Notes: generated by a model from the sequence alone, not told the origin. A stretch of 13,486 bases of DNA from JAJNPS01 sp031430315 (GCA_031430315.1 JANPBI010000369.1:1-13486); one strand, 5' to 3'. Shown: positions 5,707 through 13,329, numbered from the stretch's first letter. Numbers and translations are program-made.

Positions 5707-8651
5707 GCCAGATCAACCGCATTACGGGCGGCCAGATCGACCGGACGCAGACGATCCGGTTCACCTTTGACGGTCTGCCCTACATCGGCCATCCCGGCGA
5801 TACGCTCGCCTCGGCCCTTCTGGCCAACGGCGTGCGGCTGATGGGGCGCAGTTTCAAGTACCATCGCCCGCGCGGACCGCTATCGGCGGGGTCGGAGGAG
5901 CCGAACGCGCTGGTGCAACTGCGGTCCGGCGCGCGGCAAGAGCCGAACACAAGGGCGACGGTGGCAGAGTTGTTTGACGGGTTGGAGGCCACCAGCCAGA
6001 ACGCCTGGCCGTCGCTGCGGTTCGACGCCATGGCGATCAATGACCGGTTGAATACGTTTTTCACCGCCGGGTTCTACTACAAGACCTTCATGTGGCCGAA
6101 GTCGTTCTGGGAAAAGGTCTATGAGCCAATCATCCGGCGCGCGGCGGGTCTGGGGGCAATGTCGCGGCTGGAAGACCCCGATGAATACGACAAGGGTTAT
6201 CTGCACTGCGATCTTCTGATCATCGGTGCAGGGCCAGCGGGCTTGATGGCAGCACTGACGGCAGGGCGCGCCGGCGCGCGCGTGATCCTTGCGGATGAGG
6301 ATTTCCGCATGGGCGGGCGGCTGAACGCCGAGACGTTTGACTTGGGCGGCACGGCCGGGGCCGACTGGGCGGCGAGTGTGGTGGCGGAACTGGCAAGCCT
6401 GCCGAACGTGCGGCTGATGGCGCGGACAACGGTCGTCGGGGCCTTCGACCACGGCATCTATTCGGCGGTCGAACGGGTGTCGGACCATCTTTTGGTCCCG
6501 ATGCCCGGAAAGCCGCGCCAGACGCTGTGGCGGATCTATTCCAAACGTGCGCTGCTGACCGGAGGTGCTACCGAGCGACCGATCGCCTTTGAAAACAACG
6601 ACCGGCCAGGGATCATGCTGGCTGGGTCTTTGCGCGCCTATGCCGACCGCTGGGGCGTTACCGTGGGTGACCGTGTGGCGGTGTTCACCAACAACGATGA
6701 CGGATTGCGGACGGCGTTGGATTTGCAGGCCAAAGGCGTGGATATGGTCGCGTTGATCGACAGCCGCGAGGGCGGCGCGTTGCTGCCCGGCATCCGCCAC
6801 CTGCGCGGGGCCGAGGTCATTGACAGCGCTGGCTGGCTGGGCCTGAAATCGATCACCGTGCGACAGGCCAACAACAAGACGGAAACCATCGCCTGCACGG
6901 CCTTGGGTGTGTCCGGCGGATGGAACCCCAACGTCAACATCACCTCGCACCATCGTTCCCGCCCGGAATGGCGCGAGGATATTGCGGCCTTCGTTCCCGG
7001 CTCGGGCGGGCCGGCGGGCCTGACCGTTGCGGGGGCTGCTGCTGGCGCGATGTCAACGCATGCTGCCTTGGCGACGGGGCAAGCGCAGGCTTTGGCGGCG
7101 CTGGAAGGGCTTGGGATTGCGGCCAAGGCGAGTGATCTTCCGGAGGCCGAGGATGCGCCGGTAGCGATCAAGCCGCTTTGGTACGTGCATTCCGGCAAAG
7201 GGCGGGCTTGGATCGACCAGCAGAATGACGTGACGGTCAAGGACATCAAGCTGGCCCATCAGGAGAACTTCACCGCTGTCGAGCATCTCAAACGGTATAC
7301 CACGCTGGGGATGGCGACGGATCAGGGCAAGACCGGCAACATGCTCGGTATCGCCATCATGGCGGAACTGACGGGCCAGTCTATCCCCGCGACAGGCACC
7401 ACGATCTACCGCCCACCCTATACGCCGGTGGCCATGGGCGCACTGGCGGGGCGGTCGCGGGGGCGTGAGTTCAAGCCCTTCCGCCTGACGCCCAGCCACA
7501 AATGGGCCGAAGAGCAGGATGCCGTCTTTGTCGAGGTCGGCAACTGGCTGCGCACGCAATGGATTCCCAGAACGGGTGAGACGACCTGGCGCGAAAGCGT
7601 TGACCGCGAGGTTCTGACGACGCGCAAGTCGGTGGGCATTTGCGACGTGACCACCCTTGGCAAGATCGACATTCAGGGCACCGATGCGGGCGCGTTTCTG
7701 GACCGGGTCTACGCAAATACCTTCTCGACACTGGCAGTCGGCAAGTGCCGCTATGGCCTGATGCTGCGCGAAGACGGGATGGTGTTTGACGATGGCACTA
7801 CCGCGCGGATGGGGGAACATGAGTATGTCATGACCACCACCACAGCCAACGCGGTGACGGTCTTCCGGCATCTGGAATACTGCCGCCAGTGCCTGTGGCC
7901 CGATATGGATGTGCAACTGATCTCGACGACCGAAGCTTGGGCGCAGTATTCCGTCGCCGGACCCAATGCGCGGCAATTGCTGCAAAAGCTGGTGGATCAG
8001 GACATCTCGGACACGGCCTTTCCCTACATGGGGGCGGGCAACATCACCGTCGGCGGGCTGCGGGCACGACTGTTCCGCATCTCGTTCTCGGGCGAGTTGG
8101 CCTATGAAATTGCGGTGCCGACCCGCTATGGCGACGCGCTGATCCGCAAGCTGGTCGAGGCCGGACAGGAGTTTGATGCCGTGGTGTACGGCACCGAGGC
8201 GTTGGGTGTGATGCGGATCGAAAAGGGTCATGTGGCGGGCAACGAGTTGAACGGCCAGTCGTCAGCGCTGAACATGGGTCTGGGCAAGATGGTGTCGAAG
8301 AAAAAGGACAGCATCGGCATGGTGCTGAGCCAGCGCGACGGAATGAACCAGCCCGGCGGATATCGTCTGGTGGGCGTGAAGCCGGTCGATCCCCACGGCA
8401 GTCTGTCGGCAGGCAGCCATGTCATGGAAATCGGTGCCCCAGTGGAACTGGCAAGCGACGGCGGCTGGCTGACCTCAAAGGTGTATTCGCCGCATCTGGG
8501 CTGTGACATTGCGCTTGGCTACCTCAAAGGCGGCGACCAGAAGGTTGGTCATCGGATGCGGGCGGTGAACTTTCTGACCAAGACCGATACCGAGATCGAT
8601 ATCGTGAGCCCGCATTTCTTTGATCCTGAGGGGGAGCGTCTTCGTGGGTGA
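5703..8651 (+). CDS. soxA: Sarcosine oxidase-like alpha subunit (NAD-binding plus GcvT/THF domains)
   Basis: At 982 residues it has the usual alpha-subunit length. The N-terminal ~100 residues form the cysteine-free ferredoxin-like domain with the conserved RSFKYHRPRGPLSAGSEEPN (49-68). A Rossmann dinucleotide site follows: LLIIGAGPAGLMAALTAGRA (171-190) with an acidic strand end, LADED (196-200). From roughly residue 600 to the end is an aminomethyltransferase (GcvT-like) domain. It contains VGICDVTTLGKIDIQG and RIEKGHVAGNEL and would bind tetrahydrofolate and trap formaldehyde as 5,10-methylene-THF. The start codon overlaps the delta stop (ATGA), and the end overlaps the gamma start by 8 nt. 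The architecture is intact, with no frameshift seen. Sarcosine specificity is not provable from the alpha subunit. Confidence 0.92.
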   Translation: MSQINRITGGQIDRTQTIRFTFDGLPYIGHPGDTLASALLANGVRLMGRSFKYHRPRGPLSAGSEEPNALVQLRSGARQEPNTRATVAELFDGLEATSQNAWPSLRFDAMAINDRLNTFFTAGFYYKTFMWPKSFWEKVYEPIIRRAAGLGAMSRLEDPDEYDKGYLHCDLLIIGAGPAGLMAALTAGRAGARVILADEDFRMGGRLNAETFDLGGTAGADWAASVVAELASLPNVRLMARTTVVGAFDHGIYSAVERVSDHLLVPMPGKPRQTLWRIYSKRALLTGGATERPIAFENNDRPGIMLAGSLRAYADRWGVTVGDRVAVFTNNDDGLRTALDLQAKGVDMVALIDSREGGALLPGIRHLRGAEVIDSAGWLGLKSITVRQANNKTETIACTALGVSGGWNPNVNITSHHRSRPEWREDIAAFVPGSGGPAGLTVAGAAAGAMSTHAALATGQAQALAALEGLGIAAKASDLPEAEDAPVAIKPLWYVHSGKGRAWIDQQNDVTVKDIKLAHQENFTAVEHLKRYTTLGMATDQGKTGNMLGIAIMAELTGQSIPATGTTIYRPPYTPVAMGALAGRSRGREFKPFRLTPSHKWAEEQDAVFVEVGNWLRTQWIPRTGETTWRESVDREVLTTRKSVGICDVTTLGKIDIQGTDAGAFLDRVYANTFSTLAVGKCRYGLMLREDGMVFDDGTTARMGEHEYVMTTTTANAVTVFRHLEYCRQCLWPDMDVQLISTTEAWAQYSVAGPNARQLLQKLVDQDISDTAFPYMGAGNITVGGLRARLFRISFSGELAYEIAVPTRYGDALIRKLVEAGQEFDAVVYGTEALGVMRIEKGHVAGNELNGQSSALNMGLGKMVSKKKDSIGMVLSQRDGMNQPGGYRLVGVKPVDPHGSLSAGSHVMEIGAPVELASDGGWLTSKVYSPHLGCDIALGYLKGGDQKVGHRMRAVNFLTKTDTEIDIVSPHFFDPEGERLRG

Positions 8652-9207
8652 AGCATTGCAGCAGATGACGGCACTTGGACACGCGGCGGCTAAAGTGCTA
8701 GATATCGGCCCCTACCGGATTGCCGAAAGGTTCGATGTGGCGCTTGCCTCGGTCGCCACGCGCCGTGGAAGTGACAAGGATGTTGTGCAAGCTGCGAAGG
8801 CAGCGAATGTGCCGTTGCCCAAGCCTTTGAGCGCGATTGCCGGACAGCCTTTTTCCGGATTCTGGCTGGCCCCCGAGATGTGGATGATCGAGGCACCTTT
8901 TGACAGCCACGAGGATATCGCGGCACATTTGAAAACCCTTTTCGGTGCTGCTGCGTCAATTACTGAACAGACCGACGCTTGGGTGCGTTTCGACGTGTCC
9001 GGAGGGAATCCGGTCATTTTGTTCGAACGGTTGTCGAACCTTGATCTTTCGCTTGTGCCCGTTGGCCATGCCAGCCGGACAGTGATCGAGCATCTGGGCT
9101 GCTACCTGATCAAACGGGCAAGCGCTGAAGTCACGCTTTACGGTCCGCGCTCGTCTGCGCAAAGCCTGCTGCATGCGTTGGAAGTGGCGGCTAAATCGCT
9201 GATCTGA
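8644..9207 (+). CDS. soxG: Sarcosine oxidase-like gamma subunit
   Basis: The gamma subunit is a structural partner packed against the complex, with a fold related to the C-terminal part of GcvT. The protein is 187 residues, a usual length, and carries ASVATRRG, GFWLAPEMWMI and the acid-hydroxyl-rich VSGGNPVILFERLSNLDL, ending in a compact C-terminal helix. Sequence conservation in this subunit is low, so the call relies partly on its place as last gene after alpha. I chose GTG at 8644-8646 because GAGGGGGAG (8628-8636) sits 7 bases upstream. The frame opens earlier at a TTG (8620), which would bury that ribosome binding site. ATG at 8665 is another possibility. It overlaps the alpha stop by 8 nt. 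Confidence 0.83.
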   Translation: MGEALQQMTALGHAAAKVLDIGPYRIAERFDVALASVATRRGSDKDVVQAAKAANVPLPKPLSAIAGQPFSGFWLAPEMWMIEAPFDSHEDIAAHLKTLFGAAASITEQTDAWVRFDVSGGNPVILFERLSNLDLSLVPVGHASRTVIEHLGCYLIKRASAEVTLYGPRSSAQSLLHALEVAAKSLI

Positions 9208-9241
9208 CCTGCGCTATTGCGACAGGACGTGTTTCCCTTTA

Positions 9242-9263
9242 GTGAAAATTTATGTGTTTTCAC
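9242..9263. promoter_or_regulatory. Inverted repeat, candidate operator upstream of the XRE-cupin gene
   Basis: A perfect 7-bp inverted repeat, GTGAAAA (9242-9248) and TTTTCAC (9257-9263), with an 8-bp AT-rich spacer, ends one base before the ribosome binding site GGGGAG (9264-9269) of the regulator gene. A partial copy of the right arm (GTGTTT, 9229-9234) lies 25 bp upstream of the one in the repeat. In this position a bound dimer would block transcription or translation initiation, so autoregulation by the XRE-cupin protein is likely. The palindrome is seen; the binding protein is inferred. Confidence 0.5.
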
Positions 9264-9276
9264 GGGGAGCATTTCC

Positions 9277-9936
9277 ATGGCCAAGATTGTCGATCTGCAG
9301 GCCCTTCCGCGCGGCAAGCCTGCCTTTGATCAAGACCCCCACCGAGTCCGCGAAATTTCCGAGCGTAACCTCGAAGCAGCGATTGGCCGTGAGGTTCGCA
9401 CCTTTCGCCGCCAGCAAGGCATGACGGTGGCGGACTTGGCCAATGTGACCGGCCTGTCGATCGGCATGTTGTCCAAGATCGAGAACGGCAATACCTCGCC
9501 CTCGCTGACGACGTTGCAGGTCCTCAGCCACGCATTTTCGGTGCCGGTGACCGCCTTTTTCAAAAGCTTTGAGGAACGCCGCGAGGCGCAGCATGTCAAA
9601 GCGGGCGAGCATGTCGAGATCGAGCGTCGGGGCACTCGGGCAGGACATCAATACAACTTGCTGGGCCACGTTGGTTCCAATTCGTCCGGCGTGGTGGTCG
9701 AGCCCTACCTGATCACGCTATCGGCTGAAAGCGACACCTTTCCCGCCTTTCAGCATGAGGGATTGGAGCTGATCTATATGCTCGAAGGCGAGGTCGATTA
9801 TCGCCACGGAGACCAGATTTACGCGCTGAAACCCGGTGACAGCCTGTTTTTCGATGCCGATGCGCCGCATGGGCCGGAAACTCTGGTAAAACTGCCGTCG
9901 CGCTATCTTTCGGTGATTGCCTACCCTCAGGGGTGA
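9277..9936 (+). CDS. XRE-family transcriptional regulator with C-terminal cupin sensor domain
   Basis: This is a 219-residue two-domain repressor/activator. An HTH_3-type helix-turn-helix occupies about residues 35-92 (GREVRTFRRQQGMTVADLAN, then GLSIGMLSKIENGNTSPSL). A cupin_2 barrel lies at about 140-215, with FQHEGLELIYMLEGEVDYRH, LKPGDSLFFDADAPHG and potential metal or ligand residues His160 and His198. Proteins of this build commonly sense amino acids, amines or their breakdown products and control adjacent catabolic operons. I chose ATG at 9277 (MAKIVDLQAL) because GGGGAG lies 7 bases upstream; an upstream TTG (9217) would add 20 residues that include the candidate operator. It lies 69 bases after the gamma gene in the same direction. 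Its stop overlaps the end of the convergent minus-strand gene by 10 bp. Confidence 0.9.
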   Translation: MAKIVDLQALPRGKPAFDQDPHRVREISERNLEAAIGREVRTFRRQQGMTVADLANVTGLSIGMLSKIENGNTSPSLTTLQVLSHAFSVPVTAFFKSFEERREAQHVKAGEHVEIERRGTRAGHQYNLLGHVGSNSSGVVVEPYLITLSAESDTFPAFQHEGLELIYMLEGEVDYRHGDQIYALKPGDSLFFDADAPHGPETLVKLPSRYLSVIAYPQG

Positions 9937-10214
9937 CTGGCCCCGCCAGTCTTGTGCTGCCAGACGGCCCTGCGGATGCGCGCGGTCTTGTAGGCATCAT
10001 AGATCGCCATGGCCCAGACAAAGAGACCGCCCGCAAACTTGCCGACGACCGACACGTCGGGTGCGGCGGTCTTCAGCGTGAAGCCACCCAAGAGCACGAT
10101 GAAAAAGACAAAGATCAGCCCGCGCACCGGCTGACGGTTCAGAACCTGTCCGACGCCGGGCAGCACGACCGCCACGGCAAGCACCAGATAAGGATTCAAC
10201 GGCGCTTTGGTCAT
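9927..10214 (-). CDS. Small three-helix membrane protein, TM2-like
   Basis: This 95-residue protein has hydrophobic segments at about 8-22, 32-47 and 59-74 and a basic, cytoplasmic-looking C-terminal tail (TARIRRAVWQHK). The first pair of helices is joined by LPGVGQVLNRQPVRG (18-32). The PG-x-GQ followed by a short basic turn and RG resembles TM2-domain proteins, a widespread family without a settled function. Its ATG overlaps the stop of the preceding 225-aa gene by 4 nt (ATGA-type), so the two are co-translated. Its own stop lies 10 bp inside the end of the convergent regulator gene. Membrane localisation is confident; the family is tentative. Confidence 0.7.
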   Translation of the reverse strand: MTKAPLNPYLVLAVAVVLPGVGQVLNRQPVRGLIFVFFIVLLGGFTLKTAAPDVSVVGKFAGGLFVWAMAIYDAYKTARIRRAVWQHKTGGASHP

Positions 10215-10888
10215 GGGCGGTCCTTGGCTTGCGCCATCAGATCGTTGCGCAATGCCACAAGGCTTTGCAAGAGCGGCAACAACTGGTCAGGCGACAGCGG
10301 GTCAAGCCCCACTTCGGCATCGCGAAAAATGAGATAGCGGCCACGCTCGGCTTCGTCCCCCAGCAACACAAGGCGCAGCCCCTTGGGCGAGATCAGAAGT
10401 TCTTTCACCTTTGGGTCGGCAAAGATCCGGGCATCGGCCTTTAGCAGATCTTCAGGGGGAACATGGGCTGCGTCGTCGGTGCGGACGCCTGTGCCCTCTG
10501 GCAGAAATGCGGGGCACGGCAATGACACCGGCAAGTTGGCAAAGCGCGAAAACGCCTCCTGCCCGGTCGGGCGCGCCATGATGTCGAGCGTTGCCCGGAC
10601 CGGTAGAGGTTCGGGTAGCGATACCATGATCCAAAGCACAGGCAGCTTGCGGAAAGTCAGGCTGTCAGGCAGGGCCTGCAGATCAAACGCATGCGGGCCA
10701 AAGTGGGCTGTCAGACGTGGAAACCCGGTCGGCTCGATACGCGTGACGATCCGGTCGAAGAGCGGCGCGATGGCATCGAAATACCCTGCGCGCGCGGCCT
10801 TGCGCTGACGGGCTGCGCGCATGACGGTCAAGGCCAGCCAGACGACCAGACCGGCAAGAGCAAGGGCAAAGGCAAGGCGGATGGGCAT
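10211..10888 (-). CDS. Membrane-anchored protein of unknown function (225 aa)
   Basis: I do not recognise this gene. The protein has one N-terminal hydrophobic helix (about residues 5-23) followed by a basic stretch (RAARQRKAAR), which suggests an inner-membrane anchor with the remainder in the cytoplasm. The soluble part has a mixed alpha/beta look, with strand-like ITPE-type and LPVLWIMVSLPEPLPV segments, ISPKGLRLVLLGDEAERGRYLIFRDAEV near residues 165-192, and a C-terminal helix (LLPLLQSLVALRNDLMAQAK). There is no catalytic motif that I can name. It starts at ATG 10888, 76 bases after the permease stop and beyond a hairpin, and overlaps the TM2-like gene by 4 nt. The coding call is supported by the overlap and the clean start. 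A role with the permease is only a positional inference. Confidence 0.7.
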   Translation of the reverse strand: MPIRLAFALALAGLVVWLALTVMRAARQRKAARAGYFDAIAPLFDRIVTRIEPTGFPRLTAHFGPHAFDLQALPDSLTFRKLPVLWIMVSLPEPLPVRATLDIMARPTGQEAFSRFANLPVSLPCPAFLPEGTGVRTDDAAHVPPEDLLKADARIFADPKVKELLISPKGLRLVLLGDEAERGRYLIFRDAEVGLDPLSPDQLLPLLQSLVALRNDLMAQAKDRP

Positions 10889-10907
10889 CAGGGTCCCTGG
10901 TATGGAA

Positions 10908-10934
10908 CGGCCCGCCCCTTGGCAGGGCGGGCCG
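10908..10934 (-). terminator. GC-rich hairpin after the permease gene
   Basis: CGGCCCGCCC (10908-10917) pairs perfectly with GGGCGGGCCG (10925-10934) around a 7-base loop, giving a 10-bp GC-rich stem between the permease stop and the next minus-strand gene. After the stem on the minus strand there is only TTCC, not a long T run. It may therefore act as a weak terminator, or as an RNA 3'-end stabiliser that lowers expression of the two downstream genes. The stem is seen; termination is inferred. Confidence 0.45.
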
Positions 10935-10964
10935 AATGGGTTGGATCAGGCCTTTGGGCGCGGA

Positions 10965-12401
10965 TCAATAGCCCTTCGGTTTTGGCCAGGGCATGGTGAA
11001 CTGCGCCCCCCGGTTCACAAAGCGGTAGCGCCAGAAGTGGAACCACAGCGATACCACGATGTAGAAGCCGACCATCGCCACCAGCTGCGTGCCGTAGCCA
11101 AGGAAGACCGCAAAGAACGTGACAGCGCATAGGCACAAAAGCACGACCGCAGGCAGCGGATGGAATGGATGTTCATACCCCCGCTTGATCGAGTTCAGCG
11201 GCCATTTCTTGCGGAACATGATGATGTTCAGCGGCATGAACGTATAGCCAAGCAGGCCCGAAAGGATCGAGAACGTGATCACCTGATCCAAAGGCGCGCC
11301 AAGGGCAAAGATCAGTGCGATGGGCACAAGAAAGATGATCGACCGGTAGGGTGTGCGATACTTCGGATGCACTGCGCCGAACCAGCCCGGCAGGTACTTG
11401 TCACGCCCCATCGAGAACCAGGCACGGCTCGCATCGTTGATGCAGCCATTGGCCGAGGCGAGTGTGGCAAAAAGCGTGCCGAACCCCAAGAGCCAGATCA
11501 GCCCTGTCGATCCGGACAGCCGTGCGGTGTCAAACAAGGGTGCAACTGACCCATTCACGCCGTCGCCCAGAAACTCCCACGGCAACACACCTGCACAGAT
11601 GTACCAGGTGAGCGTGGCCGCGATGAGCAGCGTCATGATCCCGGCCAGCGTGCCGAACGGCAGCGCGCGGGCGGGTGAGCGGACCTCTTCGGCGGCCTGC
11701 GTCGTGCCTTCGATACCAAGGTAGTACCACAGGCCAAAGTGCATGGCCGCAAGGACCCCGATCCAGCCATAGGGCAGCCCGTGTCCTTCGAACAATGCCG
11801 CATGCTGCATGATCCCGTCACCGATGATGCCTGTGGTCGACACGAACAGGATCAGGATCGCGACGAACGCTATTGCCGTGATGACAAGGTTGAACGTCAA
11901 CGTTGCCAGCACACCGCGATAGTTTAGCCAGGCCAGAAACATGATGACAAGGATGATAAAGGGCCGCTGGTCAAGCGCTGCCTCATGTCCCGACATCGTG
12001 GCCACGACGGAAAAGAGGTATCCTGCAGTGATGGCATTCGCGGCTTCAAGCATGGTGTAGGCAAAGACGAGGTAGAGGCCAACATTGAACGCCATCAGCG
12101 GGCCGACGATGTGCTTGGCTTGAGTGTATTGTCCGCCAGCGGCAGCGACGGTCGAGGTGACCTCGCTGTCGATCATCGCAACGCAAGTATAAAGGATGCC
12201 TGCGAACCAGCAGGCGATCAGGGCCGCGTAGGCCCCGCCTTTGCCGACAGCAAAGTTCCAGCCCATGTATTCTCCGACCAGAACGATGCCGACGCCAAGG
12301 GCCCAGACATGCGCCGGGCCAAGGACGCGCAGGAGGCCGACTTTGGTCCCGTGCGGCCCCATGCCGTCCATGGTTTTCGAAGTAATGTCAGTGTCTGCCA
12401 T
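10965..12401 (-). CDS. APC-superfamily amino acid/amine permease (ethanolamine-permease-like)
   Basis: This is a 478-residue secondary transporter with about 12 hydrophobic segments. Helix 1 carries GVGIVLVGEYMGWNFAVGKG (36-55), where the broken-helix glycines and the GEY-GWN pattern resemble ethanolamine-type permeases of the APC family. AAAGGQYTQAK (86-96) matches the family's GG-x-Y motif at the start of helix 3. It would use a proton or sodium gradient to import an amino acid or amine across the inner membrane. The ATG at 12399-12401 is preceded by AGGGGC and lies 8 bases after the stop of a 55-aa membrane protein gene, in a four-gene set of one strand. Because it neighbours a sox-like operon and an amine-sensing type of regulator, an N-methylated substrate is a reasonable inference. 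Confidence 0.87.
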   Translation of the reverse strand: MADTDITSKTMDGMGPHGTKVGLLRVLGPAHVWALGVGIVLVGEYMGWNFAVGKGGAYAALIACWFAGILYTCVAMIDSEVTSTVAAAGGQYTQAKHIVGPLMAFNVGLYLVFAYTMLEAANAITAGYLFSVVATMSGHEAALDQRPFIILVIMFLAWLNYRGVLATLTFNLVITAIAFVAILILFVSTTGIIGDGIMQHAALFEGHGLPYGWIGVLAAMHFGLWYYLGIEGTTQAAEEVRSPARALPFGTLAGIMTLLIAATLTWYICAGVLPWEFLGDGVNGSVAPLFDTARLSGSTGLIWLLGFGTLFATLASANGCINDASRAWFSMGRDKYLPGWFGAVHPKYRTPYRSIIFLVPIALIFALGAPLDQVITFSILSGLLGYTFMPLNIIMFRKKWPLNSIKRGYEHPFHPLPAVVLLCLCAVTFFAVFLGYGTQLVAMVGFYIVVSLWFHFWRYRFVNRGAQFTMPWPKPKGY

Positions 12402-12409
12402 GATGCCCC

Positions 12410-12577
12410 TCAGCCCTTGCGTTGTTCGGTCATGGCCTCAAGCTCGCCTTCGCGAGACGAGGTCAGGACGTCTTCGGAATAGGACGAGTCCGTCTTGAGC
12501 CAATCGACGACCATATACAGGCCGAACGCGGCAGACAGTGCCCAAGCGGCGTATTCTGCGTAGTTCCAGATATCCAT
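12410..12577 (-). CDS. 55-aa single-helix membrane protein in the permease cassette
   Basis: This very short gene was read directly from the minus strand. ATG is at 12575-12577 and TGA at 12410-12412, giving 55 residues that start MDIWNYAEYAAWALSAAFGL. One hydrophobic helix (about 9-26) is followed by a polar, acidic cytoplasmic-looking tail (TDSSYSEDVLTSSREGELEA). A strong GGGGG ribosome binding site lies just upstream, immediately after the stop of the preceding gene. It starts 9 bases after that gene and ends 8 bases before the permease ATG. Tight spacing on both sides and a clean start support a real gene. By size and place it resembles the small accessory subunits known for some respiratory and transport complexes. 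I know of no named family for it. Confidence 0.72.
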   Translation of the reverse strand: MDIWNYAEYAAWALSAAFGLYMVVDWLKTDSSYSEDVLTSSREGELEAMTEQRKG

Positions 12578-12586
12578 CGCTACCCC

Positions 12587-12967
12587 CTATTTGTTGCCGA
12601 ATTTTTCGGAAATAACATCGCGGTATTCCTTGTCCGAAAAGCGGAGCAGCAAGACGTAATAGGCGACGATCACGACGATCATCACGACCAGCGCCCCGGC
12701 GGTGAAGCTGTAGTCAAAGCGCGCCAGGATCAGGTCGTGTGCCGATGCAGGGCTATATCCCAACGCCTCGTATTGCGCAGCTTGGGCGGCATTCTGACCA
12801 AGGCTTTCCCATGTCGGATTTTCAACCGGGGTGGTAACGGACTTCGAAGATCCGGCCAGCCCAAGCCAGAGCGGCACGAACAGTGCACCTACCGTCAGGG
12901 CGACCAGAACGACAACGTCGATCAACTGGCTGATCTTGCTTTGGATGGGCGGGGTGTAATGTGCCAT
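12587..12967 (-). CDS. 126-aa two-helix membrane protein in the permease cassette
   Basis: I do not recognise the family. Hydrophobic helices are at about 15-38 (LIDVVVLVALTVGALFVPLW) and 88-108 (TAGALVVMIVVIVAYYVLLL). They are separated by a roughly 50-residue polar loop with TWESLGQNAAQAAQYEAL, and the tail is charged (RFSDKEYRDVISEKFGNK). The odd spacing implies that the loop forms a small extracytoplasmic or cytoplasmic domain. ATG at 12967 follows GGAGGGG and lies only 2 bases after the stop of the 95-aa gene, so translation is coupled. It is followed by the 55-aa gene after 9 bases. Its function is probably accessory to the permease: assembly, stability or gating. This is inferred from context only. 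Confidence 0.78.
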   Translation of the reverse strand: MAHYTPPIQSKISQLIDVVVLVALTVGALFVPLWLGLAGSSKSVTTPVENPTWESLGQNAAQAAQYEALGYSPASAHDLILARFDYSFTAGALVVMIVVIVAYYVLLLRFSDKEYRDVISEKFGNK

Positions 12968-12969
12968 GA

Positions 12970-13257
12970 TCAGCCCCTCCGTCCGCGAGCTTCATCGTAG
13001 AACTTGATGTCGAGGCCGTACATGAAATCGCGGTCCTCGCGGTAATGCTTCAGCATGGCGAGGATCGCGGCGGTATTGAACAAAAGCACAATCGCCCCGC
13101 CGATCATCAGCAAGACCCGCGCAGCCCCGTTTGGCGCAAGATCCCACGTCGCGATCGCGACAAAGATCATCGCAAGCCACAGGCCTGCGACAAACGCCCA
13201 TGCAATCAGCACGTCGCGCCTGTGCATCGCCTCTATCCTCAGATCAAGGTCAGACAC
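12970..13257 (-). CDS. 95-aa two-helix membrane protein, first gene of the permease cassette
   Basis: I do not recognise the family. With GTG at 13255-13257 as start (MSDLDLRIEAMHRRDVLIAW) the protein has 95 residues, helices at about 15-37 and 46-68, and a charged C-terminal tail (HYREDRDFMYGLDIKFYDEA). GAGGGGAGGG lies just upstream of the GTG, which decides the start. An ATG at 13225-13227 (MHRRDVLIAW) is the alternative. The frame stays open to a TTG at 13470, but that extension would cross the promoter region and is not hydrophobic or motif-like. It heads the minus-strand set of 95-aa, 126-aa, 55-aa and permease genes with gaps of 2, 9 and 8 bases. Confidence 0.75.
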   Translation of the reverse strand: MSDLDLRIEAMHRRDVLIAWAFVAGLWLAMIFVAIATWDLAPNGAARVLLMIGGAIVLLFNTAAILAMLKHYREDRDFMYGLDIKFYDEARGRRG

Positions 13258-13329
13258 TCCATCCCTCCCCTCGGGCCCGATCTTGCCGGTTTCGGCGTGG
13301 CCCTGTCGCCGTTTTTCCCATCGGCAATA

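Noticed and set aside
5880..8231. Two long minus-strand open frames (357 and 392 codons) opposite the alpha gene
   Set aside because: Same reason: shadows of a real gene with clear domains on the plus strand, with biased composition and no recognisable domain.
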